NCBI GenBank assembly: GCA_022702545.1
Contig: JAHRBC010000006.1
Span: forward strand, 620,001-684,000
From: Phycomyces nitens
Taxonomy: Eukaryota; Mucoromycota; Mucoromycetes; Mucorales; Phycomycetaceae
DNA length: 64,000 nt
Direction of reading: 5' to 3'
Shown: one piece after another, positions 25,899-35,840 of the stretch
Position numbering within the stretch: the first letter of the stretch is position 1
Layout: every line of letters starts with the position of its first letter
The notes under the pieces: generated by a model
The model's database searches: none
Told to the model about the DNA's origin: nothing
What the model saw: the letters and a program-made list of their open reading frames with translations, nothing else
Translations under genes and position numbers: made by a program

Positions 25899-27268
25899 GT
25901 TGAAAAGCAATAGGAAAAGCGGGTTGTATGTCAAGACAAGTATATAGGAAAAGAAGAAAGAGAAAGATCAATGGGGTGGATCGGGGATGAAGAAAAGGTA
26001 TCTCACCCGAGCTTCTGTTCCCCGCACTTTTCCATTGCTTTTCTTTTTTTTAAAAAAACTGGGTTGGTAAAAAATACATATATATATTCCCATATTGTTT
26101 GTACTTGTTTCTCTGTTTATATTTATTAATAAGCATCTACGATTGTTGTGCCAAGAGAAACCCCAACTCGCGAGTCTTTTTAGATTCTGATAAAGAAACG
26201 GTGTAGCAATTGTGAGATTCCTAATTACCCTAATCAACTGTCAGCCACATTTTAAGAGTACGAGAAAGACTAGGATAACAACAGCAACAGCAGAGACAAC
26301 AACAACAACAAAAGTATCCCAACGAGCCAGCACCACGGGAATCAAGTCAGGGGATACAAGCAAATGGCATTGGCCGCCATTACAAAATGTTGAAAGATTA
26401 CATTTACCCAACAGTCGAATACTTTAATTTTTGGTGTTCAAAGGGACAATGATCTCTCTTTATATTCTCTTAAACACTAGAGGATGTGTGTTGCCAAAAA
26501 GGTAATGATATTATACATTTGACATTTGGAAAACTGCCGTGATCTCGATTCAATTGATGATATCTAGAGCCATATTGACATATTAGAAATCAAAGTCATT
26601 GTATCACCCTGCTACGACTATAGGTCTTTTTGCTTTAAAACACTTGTAGGATATCAAAACTCGTATTACCAAGACCAGAAAAATATAAAAAAAAGTCTGG
26701 TTGCCATGCAACGTAATTGGTTTCCAACAAAAAAGAAAAGTGTGTGTAGATTTGCAACGTTTGCAGGTTATTCCAATAAAGAGAAAATGCCAGAACAGTC
26801 GAATTTTACATGTGAATATTGGCACAAAGAGAGGATATTTAGTCAATTGTATTATCTAATCCATTCTGATATGATCATCTTTTTTTTATTATTATGATTA
26901 TTTCTTTTTTTACCCCACCCATTGTATTTGGTGGGTAAAACAAGCAATTAGGCAATTGTGTATATTTTATACTACACCAGATAATTAATTGGATTTAATT
27001 AAACAATCTTGCTCATGTTTAGATTGTATAAAACCGGCCATCACCGTCTTAATCCGATCTTTTCCTTGTTTTAGCCGACATTTCACGACATTTGTAACAC
27101 AAGAACCAACACAGGAATCTCCACACTTTATCAAGGCATGCCAATTCCCGGTTATTTTTTAAAGAGTGCTCCAGCACCGTTTTCAGTCATGGTGGCAATT
27201 AGGCACATAAAGCCCGGGTATCAAATGCGACATATGAAAAAGGCCAGTGAAGGGTCATGGATGGTGCC
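25899..27268. other. Spacer upstream of PDK with a short Gln-rich frame
   Basis: Mostly AT-rich non-coding sequence. A (CAA)n stretch at 26279-26310 opens a plus-strand frame lacking an early ATG (26279-26452) that reads into GIGRHYKMLKDYIYPTVEYF before a stop. It is protein-like in composition but has no recognised family and no clear splice partners, so I do not call a gene. Confidence 0.35.
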
Positions 27269-29499
27269 CTAGGGCTTTTGAGATTTATTGTCTTCAACCG
27301 TATAAAACGATCGGATCAAGAGGTTAAACAGAGATCCAAAGAACAGAGCAATGACTGTGCATGTCAGGGTGATGACATTGTATGGCATGCTAAAGTCTGG
27401 AGTTGGAAGACTGACCAACAATGTATCTGTATAGATTCTCATGCTTGCATTGCTGAATGGATTTGGAATTAGGTAGGCGCAAAAGTATTTAGCCGAAATT
27501 ACCTTGTTTGGTTAGTAGCTTTATTTGGTAACCAAGCAGTAAGAACGGCGGAGCTATAATATGGAGAATGGAAAAAAGAGGGTTACCATGGTATCCATGT
27601 GTGTATTAAAAAAAAGAAAACGTGTCGTTTAATTTTACCCAACGTCAAACCCACGGTTGGCATCCGGTCTGTGTTCGGTGTATTTCAAAAATACTTTTTC
27701 AAAGTCTACAGACAATGTTACCACCGACTGGGGCGGAAGGTTCAGTCGACACTCGAGCATCGTTGGTCTGGCTCGATCAATTGCAGGCTGATAATACATC
27801 TTTTCGATAATATCATTATCTGCACAGAAATTCAATTTCACTGATAAATATCCATGTAGAATATCTCTAAACCTTTGCTCACCATCCTCTTTGGACCCAA
27901 GCACATCGACCTTGAGAGTGTGCAGAAAGAACTTTAGGAACCATGGTGCTGATTCATAATAGACCACAGGAACATTCTCATCTGGACTGCGGTTGTGAAT
28001 CGTGATCCTCAATCCACCTCTCTCTTGGCCATAGCCTGTAAAGTACCGTTGGGCAGACACCATGGGATGAACAGGCTCAAGAGCTAATGATTAAGCTCCA
28101 CTGGTTAGATCGACAGCCATGGCTTTTCATATCATTTACACACGGTACTCAAACACAGGTTCCCGCCAGGCCATACGGACATCGAGCATTTGGGTAGCTA
28201 GAAATCCAGAATCAATCAATTGTCCATGTGCCAAGAATTATTACATTGATGCAAATCGTATATGGCGCGTGTATTGGAGATTGACTCTTCTTGTAGAGTA
28301 GGTGCTGGCTTGAGTTCCTTTTCGTTATCTAGAGTGTCCATGTTGACCAAGACACGACTCTTGCGTGCCAATGGGCAGGATCCCTTTAAGGTTCTTTCAA
28401 AGATGGTCTCAAGAGACCAGTCTTTATAAAGATATCAATTGATCTTGTCTGGCAATTCAAACCTTTACCTCTTCTACCAGTATCTCTAACGGGATCGAGC
28501 ACAGAAGTAACCGTCTGCTTTAATTCCAACACACGTTCACTGCAGGCCTCGTCCTAGACTTCAGTCAACCTCTGGTCCACATTTTTTTCCAAAACCTTAC
28601 TTTGCACATTGACCTGGCCACAATGCCCATGGCATGGAAATTTGAGTTGTAGATCTTGTGAGCATTCAAGAGGACCGCGATCCCAGACTACACCAGAGTT
28701 AGGCAAGACAAGTTTACCAACCAAAAAAACCAACCAACCAACCAACCAACCAACCTTTGCTTTACAGGGCAACATCTTGATCCAGGGCGTCAGGTTCTCT
28801 GTGCAGACATTCTCATGCGGAAGAGATCCATAGCGCAACTGTGAATCTGCCTGGATCCTCATTTGATCCTTGTGGTTGCCCTGGGACAAGGGCTGGGGCA
28901 AAAAGGACATTCGAGGCTGGGTTGTCAGAGTCTCGTCAATGAAATTGAGTGAAGCGCAAAACAGACCAGAGAGGACATTTGTCAATGAACGCCAATTCTC
29001 ATTGATCCTTTAAAGCATGTCAATACAAAATCTTTTGTGTGTCTGGCCGAGTACCTACCTGTCCGAGTTTCTCATCCATGCCCAGAGCTCTACACCCGTA
29101 CCGGCCGATTGCTCTGGAGGATATCCCCACTCGTCATAATTCCATCGTCCCTGGGTAAATGTCAAGTGCATTTCACGCACATCATATTCTTGCAGTACTT
29201 GTCCAATAGCCTTTGGAAACAATCCATAGTCCAACACTGGTTCACAGAAACACAGTTGAATATAGATAGGTCTGTAGCCTTTTGGTCATGGCCATGGCCA
29301 TGTCTATGAACCACTTACATTGTGCATTATGATCAGTATGGAGTTGGACATTGGTAGTGAATTCAAAATGAGCCAATAGTTTTCCATCCAAAAGAGGTGT
29401 CAGGGTCAATTCCTCATCCAAAAACTCTTCTTGGTGGACGCGTGCACAGACTGCCTTTAATAACCCTAGAAAACCAGCGATTCCTAGAATTGCACGCAT
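27269..29499 (-). CDS. GPI16: GPI transamidase subunit PIG-T / GPI16 (538 aa, 11 exons)
   Basis: Exons (reverse strand): 29499-29319, 29236-29059, 29007-28755, 28687-28601, 28553-28469, 28421-28245, 28197-28144, 28083-27883, 27819-27639, 27553-27503 and 27437-27269. PIG-T is an ER membrane subunit of the complex that transfers preassembled GPI anchors to proteins and stabilises the catalytic PIG-K/Gpi8. Visible landmarks are a signal peptide (about residues 1-19), [98 protein letters not shown], and [19 protein letters not shown] leading into one C-terminal membrane segment. CTENLTPW contains the conserved Cys region linked by disulfide to PIG-K in animals. Length is close to the human 578 aa. 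The intron at 28754 contains a (GGTT)n run directly at its donor. It is divergent from the RabGAP gene with only 197 bases between start codons. Confidence 0.94.
28729..28757. repeat. (CCAA)n microsatellite at a PIG-T splice donor
   Basis: About seven CCAA units on the given strand, (GGTT)n in the transcript, starting at the donor AAAG|GTTGGT of the third PIG-T intron. Every unit offers a further GTTGGT, so the exact donor could slip by multiples of four. Confidence 0.85.
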
Positions 29500-29696
29500 G
29501 ATTCAATGTAGGTTCTCTTTGTACAATTATAAATAATAGAGGACAGTCTTTGGCACCCCCTTTTTGTAAATTAAATGAAACGTTGGGTGGCCAGAATCAG
29601 TGGCGCGGTTTGAAACATATACCTTCAAACACACACACACACACTCACTTTCTTTTTTTTCTGTCGAGTGTCTCTCTTTTTCTCTCTCTCTTTGCA
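29500..29696. promoter_or_regulatory. Shared divergent promoter, PIG-T (-) and RabGAP (+)
   Basis: Only 197 bases separate the two start codons. The segment has a (CA)n run at about 29631-29642 and a CT-rich tract at 29648-29693 that lies directly upstream of the RabGAP ATG. Co-expression is an inference from the arrangement. Confidence 0.5.
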
Positions 29697-31301
29697 ATGC
29701 CTAAAAGACATCGTGTAAATCAGCAGAGGAAGAGGGCTCTTGATCCAAAAAAGTATGCTTTGGAGACACTCAAATTCAAAAGGATCTTCAAAATCAATGA
29801 AGGTTTGCGCTCTCACAATCTCCCTCTACTTCGGGATTGTGGTCAAAAGGAAGGCTTTGTGAATGATGCCATGAGACGTCGTGTGTGGCAAGTATACCAA
29901 ACCACTTGGTCCCTGGCTCACCAGTGCTTTTGTATCTAGGCCAGTATTGTTGCGCTGTGAAGAAGAATTGGGAAAACCGCTCGAGACGCTGACAAGTAGG
30001 CAACAACAACAACAACAAAAAAAGTGTTTTGGAATGTGGATATTGAACTGTAGATCAAGATAAACACAAGGATGAAGCCCAGGTGGCATTGGATGTACCG
30101 AGGTCTGTCAATCGATATCCACCCAGTAAGCTCCTAAATGTTGGATGTTTTTTCCATGAGTCTCACAGCACACAAGATCTTGATGAGGATCGCCGAAAGG
30201 CACTTCAGGATGATCTCAGTCTAGTTATTTTACATGTGTTACGGTCTTGTCCCAGCCTACATTATTACCAGGTGATTGTTAATAAGCTAGCTTATGGGAT
30301 GATTTGGCGGTGGTCTTTGGAGCTATAATCAAAAACGGTTTGCTCACAGACAATTTGTTACTATAGGGATTCCATGATGTATGCACAGTATTCTTGCTTT
30401 TATTTGGTGTACAAAAAGCAAGTATACTGGTCGAGAAACTGGCCATTTATTTCCTAAGATATCCTTTTCTACAGCAAAAATGAGGATAGTCTTTATAGAT
30501 GGTCTATGTGAATCTTGACCCCCCTTTTTATTATTATCTCTACAGATGCGATGCTGGTTGAGTTGGGCCCTGTACTTGATGAGCTTGGCTTGGTGGATAG
30601 CCTGATCATGGGTGAGGATGAAGAATTGGCTGCTTTCATAAAAAGGCAAGTTGAATACAGTAGGTTGGCTGGTACTAAGCATTGTTTGATCTAGATCCGA
30701 CATCGTACCATTCTACTGCCTCAGCTGGGTCATTACTTGGTGTAGTCATGATCTGGATGATCTTGACAAGATTACTCGCCTGTTTGATTTCTTCTTGTGT
30801 TCCAATCCTCTTATGCCTGTTTATTTTGCGGTGGCTGTGGTGCTTTCTCGGCGTGAAAAGATACTAGAGTTGGAATGTGAATTCAGTACGGTACATAGTT
30901 TCCTCACAAGACTTCCCCAGGATATCGATGTGGAGCGCTTGATTGAATATGCCATTGAGATCCAGGAGCGCTATCCTCCTGTTGAACTGCAGTACAAGAG
31001 CGGGATCGGACTTGCGACTGTGTCGACAGTAAATACACATGAAAAACTCTGGCTTTCCCTGGACAGGACCACTGACCCTGTTCTGGTGGAGAAATCAGAA
31101 GCTGAGGCCCGGGCAGCCCTTGAGATACCCCACAAGGAACGCATTAGCCTGCCAATGCCAAAGAAACCAGAGCATAAGGAATCCAGACTGGTCTTGGACA
31201 GACTGCGACGACTATCAAGAGAAGATGTGTGGGTGATTGCAGCCCTAAGTGCTGGTGTTGGGACACTGGCCTTGTTGCTATCGAGCGACATGCTGAGGTA
31301 A
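29697..31301 (+). CDS. TBC-domain Rab GTPase-activating protein, TBC1D20/Gyp8-like (404 aa, 7 exons)
   Basis: Exons 29697-29887, 29940-29995, 30054-30125, 30177-30271, 30367-30458, 30544-30645 and 30695-31301. TBC proteins speed GTP hydrolysis on Rab GTPases; TBC1D20 and yeast Gyp8 act on Rab1/Ypt1 at the ER and early Golgi. The Arg finger lies in VALDVPRS (R99) and the Gln finger in HYYQGFHD (Q138). Other matches are RRRVWPVLLR, SILVEKLAIYFLRDAM, FYCLSWVITW, RLFDFFLCSNPLMPVYFAV and RLPQDIDVERLI. The C-terminal segment WVIAALSAGVGTLALLLSS is a tail-anchor-like membrane helix, as in TBC1D20. Three of its six introns are non-canonical: two GC-AG (from 29888 and 30646) and one AT-AC with U12-type donor (from 30459). 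The last two thirds of the protein come from one large exon plus the two short exons flanking the AT-AC intron. It is convergent with the methyltransferase gene. Confidence 0.93.
29888..29939 (+). other. GC-AG intron 1 in the RabGAP gene
   Basis: The exon ends GTGTGTG; the intron starts GCAAGT and ends TATCTAG (52 nt). The join gives RRRVW-PVLL, the classic TBC entry motif. A GT donor at 29892 would not keep the frame. Confidence 0.85.
30459..30543 (+). other. AT-AC intron with U12-type donor in the RabGAP gene
   Basis: The 85-nt intron begins ATATCCTTT, a perfect match to the AT-class minor-spliceosome donor, and ends CTCTAC. A TCTTGAC element at 30513-30519 resembles the U12 branch site. 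Splicing here joins FLR to DAMLVEL in frame, matching the continuous family sequence around EKL..LRD. The branch-to-acceptor distance of about 25 nt is longer than usual. Confidence 0.8.
30646..30694 (+). other. GC-AG intron 6 in the RabGAP gene
   Basis: The 49-nt intron starts GCAAGT and ends GATCTAG, joining AAFIKR to SDIVPFYCLSW in frame. The GT three bases further on gives a wrong frame. Confidence 0.85.
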
Positions 31302-31574
31302 TTGGTTTTAAATGGCCTGTGCTTGTTATATTTTAATTTTTTTTTAAATTATATGATTTTAATTAGACAATGGATACTATACACGTGAGAATCCACATTG
31401 TAAGAGATAGTTTTTGCACAAAATATTATTTATTTATTTTATATATATATATTTTTGAGAGTTAAATTGTAATAAATGTCGAGGTGGAAAATGCGATGAA
31501 TATATGAATGAAAGAAATCTAGTCCAAGTTAAATGGAGATTTATGATTATGATGCCGAGGTACTAACAAAGCTG
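31302..31574. other. Convergent 3' spacer with a CACGTG hexamer
   Basis: 273 bases of AT-rich sequence between two convergent stop codons, with TTATTTATTT and TATATATATA runs suited to 3' end formation. One CACGTG lies at 31382-31387. Confidence 0.5.
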
Positions 31575-32895
31575 TCAGGCTCCTCCTGGTTTCTGGCCAA
31601 CCGTGATTCCCAATACCCATTCGGCACCGGGACTCTTTTGACATTCTTTGTAGGCCTGTTGCAGGAACCCAGGATAATTTTCTTCTGGAATTCCTAGCTT
31701 CTTGCTCAAAAAGGGCTGGGCACTCTTGAAGATGTTGATCATATCCCATAGAAATTCTCGGTTGATATGATCCGGTTGAGCTATAAAACTTGATGAGACA
31801 CAGTAATAAAGATGTGTGTTTTTGGGGGACTTACAAAGATGAGCAATTCTCTTGTCCTGTGTGACTTCTTGGAAGTTGGCATTTTCCATGAGCTCTGGAA
31901 ATACATAGAGGATTCCTGGTTCTTGGCCTCTGTCGACCATTTCTTCGATAACTTGAATAGGAGTCAGCTTAGCACGCATAATACGGGATCCCAATCGGTG
32001 TAAATATCTCTTTTACTTACTGGCCTTTCCAACATGGAGCACAAACTCGTTTCCAACATCCTTAAATCACGGCGGCGCCAAATTAATACAAATTAATTCA
32101 CAAAGGACGACTTACAAGCATGCTACATTCTGTTGACTGGATATATCCTCCAGGCTTTAATACCCGAAATATCTCCTTGAGAACCTTGTGCCATTCCTCT
32201 TTCCGTAGCGCCAAAATAAATAGCCGCATATTCACAAAATCAAATGTATTGTCTTCAAAAGGCATCCGTTCAAGCACATTTCCACTATGGAACGATACAT
32301 TTGAGGGTCGAATGATGTTTGGAAACACTTCGCTCATGTCAATTCCGGTACATTGGCAGGCTGGATAGTCGGTTGCAACATCCTATACCAACACAGTTAG
32401 CAAGTATTAAGTGATTTAAGGTGTAGATTACCATTATCCATGTACCTGGCCCACATCCCACATCGAGTATTTCAGAGCCCTTTTCAAACAGAGCCTTGAT
32501 TTTTGGATCTTCCAGAAAGTTTCTATATTATGAAATTAATAACCTATAAAACTTTTTTTTTCTTTCTAAATAAAATAAAATAAAAAATTACCCATTAAAC
32601 AGAGACTTTAATGCAAAATGTTGCTATATAAAAATAAAAATAAAGAAGAAGTTAGCAAGGTATAAAGGTCATATGGGGATTGTAGGCTTATTTTTACCCC
32701 AACTAGTCTGTCCATTTCCTCTTCGTCGTTTGGTAGCCAGTAGGTAGATGTGACCATGTTATGAAAGTGTCGTCCCTGGCGGACAATTGAGCTGTCGGTC
32801 GAGTGAATAGGACTAAGGCTCTCGTTTGAAGTCTGTGATGAATGGCTGTGCGCATTATGAGATCGTCGTCTGTAGGTTGATAATTTGGCACCCAT
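31575..32895 (-). CDS. SAM-dependent class I methyltransferase, LaeA-like (316 aa, 7 exons)
   Basis: Exons (reverse strand): 32895-32698, 32623-32592, 32522-32432, 32382-32116, 32060-32021, 31951-31835 and 31780-31575. The Rossmann fold carries motif I EILDVGCGPGTWIMDVATDY, an acidic end of beta-2 (CTGIDMSEVFP), motif II-like FEDNTFDFVNMR and post-motif EIFRVLKPGGYIQSTE. Such UbiE/LaeA-like proteins are numerous in Mucoromycota and most have no assigned substrate. The N-terminal 45 residues are polar and likely disordered; the conserved QGRHFHNMVTSTYWLPNDEE precedes the domain. MG at the start could allow N-myristoylation (MGAKLS; inference). The 69-nt intron after HVGKA overlaps a longer open frame, but only its removal restores the IIEEMVDRGQEP continuation. 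The substrate cannot be read from sequence; a methyltransferase is near certain. Confidence 0.9.
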
Positions 32896-35840
32896 TTATA
32901 TATATATATATCTATGAGTGTAGTGGGTATATTTGGGAAGGGCAAATTTATTGGGAAATAAATGGAATAAAAAGCAATACAAGAAGCAAAAGACAGTGAT
33001 GTATTTATACAATAAACAAAACGGACGTTGAATAACAATAAAACCACGAATTTTTTGTCATTTTATAAGTTAATTAAAAAAGATCTTTTAAGCTTTCATA
33101 ACACAAGCAACCCAGTGCTACCCTGGATTCAAATCTGGGCAGCACCTTTTGTATATATTTATATAAACTGTGGAGCAATCCTAGTCTATGTCGGCAGGAC
33201 AATGGTCCGGCCCAGCCCCCAAAATAAGAAACTTTGCCTGTGCAAATGGGTTTATGTTTTCTTTTTTTTAATAGTAGACAGTTTGTTAGGTTTGGTTTCT
33301 AGCCAAGACAATGTCCAGTACAATGTCCAGTACGTTTTATTGTCTAAAGTGTTTTGAGCGATATCTACCAAATACACAATCATTCGATAAAAGGGAAAAA
33401 CACCAAACTAAAAATTTTCATTTTCTTAAAAAAAAAAGACAGTCATTCTCTGATCTCTTTACATGCCATCTCTGTCTAGAAACCTTTTGATGACTAGAGT
33501 TAAACATTATTCTGTAGTCAATGCCTACAGAGTTGCTTAGTAACAGTTGCATAGTAACAGTTGCATAGTAACAGTTGCATAGTAACAGTTTCATAGTAAC
33601 AGTTGCGTAGTAACCACTGGTATCTAGCCATTGAGCCTTATCAAATGACAGGCTGGTGGGAATTGTACAGGATTAGACAGGCCCAGCCAAAAAAACAGGC
33701 CATGTTTCAATTCTTCACCAGTGCACTTTATATAACTCGTATATTCTCAAACTGAGTAACAGTATTGGATTCTGATACTTTGTCGAAATCTTACAATAAA
33801 CGCGAGCCGTGTACCTTTTTTTTTTGTAAAAAAAAAAAGAAGCATGAATTATATTATGAACGGCCACTGAAATCTACAGAGGAATCTTCCTTGGTTTTCT
33901 CACCATTCAGTAGACGGCTACGTCTATATTTAGATGCCATTAGCCTTTTACCTATCAACTAGACTGGCTTCTTGGTAATGTCTTTTGCTAAAAGTGCACA
34001 CACCACATTGTAGTACCATTGCTGCCTTTTTTTTTTATCTCACAGCATTTACAAAATTCCCATCAATTGGATTCCGCTCCAAAAGATCAATCTGATAGTG
34101 CACAAATAGGAGTATGGTAATGATCTACACCGTCATTACAAATGTCATAACATGGGGTTAAATGCCAAATAATCACAGTATTCTAATACTCCCAAGAGGC
34201 ACCAGAGGCCAATAGTCCAATAGTCCAAAGACAAGACCAAAAAAAGTTATTCCTATTAATTAGTAATCTAGATTTACAAAAAGTCTTTATTGACTAGATC
34301 AGCAGTTCCCATTCGAAACAACCAAAGACATTTTCCTGTTCTTCCAGCCATAGGTTGTTTTTGATCTCAATAACTCTGTATGACCTGTACGAGTGCCGTG
34401 TCTACCAAATAAAATGGACACAACGCACACAGACAGAATTTAGTTTCCACAATATATCCTGGGTTACCAATACTCCCGAAACACTCTTTATCTTTATAGA
34501 CATTATTCTAATTCTATTGAATATCCAGTAAATAAAAAGCAAATAGGCTAAATAGAGCATGTCAAGATTACTGCCCAAAACACAGAAAACAAGCTGCGGC
34601 TCATACATCTTTTGAACGTGGAAAAAAAATAGTACAAAAATTACATACAGGAATTGTCCTCTTTCTTTCTTTATTTCTTTCTTTTCTTTGCTAATTGATA
34701 GTTTGTATAAAGATAGGATAGAATATTCGAATAAGAATCAATAAAAATTACTTGTCCTATAAAGAAGGAAAAAAAAAGGTTTAATGGCCCTCTTTAATCA
34801 TGTACCTCTGTGAATTTCAAGGTTCAATGCCTCGTTTTATTGGTAATCCACAAAAGACAAGTATATCCGGCTATTTGTACACCCCAAAATGTACAAAATC
34901 ACAAAAATTACCCACAAGAAAATAATGGGGATCCTATTTATAATGACTGAGCACACACCAAGTGGTTACGGCAATCAGTCCAAGACTTAAACCCCACACT
35001 TATCTATTCCCAAGTGTCTCTATTTGACTTTAAACAATCGTATTTTCAATATAGTCCAGCAAGGGTACTAGAGCAACAGCAATCATCCTAATGACCAAGT
35101 GTCCCAATTAAGAGTCTCTAAAAAGTATCTTGAGTTCCACACAAGCACTTTGTTTGCCATTAACCAAACATGGACTTGGTTAATTCAGAGCTGGGTGGCT
35201 ATTAGTTTTACACCCACTTGCCATTTTGTTTTCAATGGCCTAAAAACCACGCTAGGAATCCTCCCAGGTGTTCTATTTAAAGAGTATCTCTATTGACAAT
35301 CAAGATCAAACAATCTTTCAGCAACAGCCTACATGCACCTATAATCCATAAACGGCATGGTATTCATACACTATAGCGTATCAGTAAATGTGGAGTCTAG
35401 GAGCAAGATCTGTACAGCTTACCGTGCTAACAATACAGAATAAAGACTGCCATGTTTTGCACCAATTGTACCAGTCAATTTGCCAAACCAACACACATCT
35501 TGGGATATCGATTTGGCTGTTGTTGCAAAATATGGCCAAAGAGCTAGATATCCTTTTTGATACATCTCTTGCTTTTTTATTATTATTATAGACTCAATGT
35601 CCAATTGATCACTTTACCACTATTATTCTCCATCAACCAATCCTTTGACCTCTTCAATTCCTACCCATCCTTGCAATGAATCAAAGCACCCCTTTTTTTT
35701 TTTGCACGCATTGAAATCTCGAGTCACAGCCAAAAAAATAGAGGGCCCTGCTTTTTGTAAATTCCGTCAATTTCATCCTCCTATCTGACTTACGTCTGCG
35801 CCTTGGATTTCTTTTACTTTTTGGTTACAAGTCCATCCTA
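32896..35840. other. Gene-free spacer with a minisatellite
   Basis: Nearly 3 kb between divergent starts of the methyltransferase and CSN3 genes. It holds the 14-base tandem repeat at 33531-33613, A/T runs, and short unsupported frames. The CSN3-proximal 250 bases are C/T-rich with a T10-type run near 35691. Confidence 0.5.
33531..33613. repeat. 14-base tandem repeat, about six copies
   Basis: Unit AGTAACAGTTGCAT. The central copies are identical; the flanking ones differ by one or two bases (GCTTAG, TTTCAT, TTGCGT). It lies in intergenic DNA. Confidence 0.9.

Noticed and set aside
26279..26452. Gln-rich frame ending with GIGRHYKMLKDYIYPTVEYF
   Set aside because: Opens with a CAA repeat, lacks an early ATG and identifiable exons; kept only as a note in the spacer entry.
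32010..32115. Longer methyltransferase intron skipping the DVGNEFVLHVGKA exon
   Set aside because: It stays in frame but removes a conserved-looking segment; the two-intron model with GTAAGT donors is better supported.
33100..33150. Possible tRNA T-arm (GGATTCAAATC) followed by T run
   Set aside because: The five-base stem does not pair, no D arm or matching 5' acceptor strand lies upstream, and the run of T is short.
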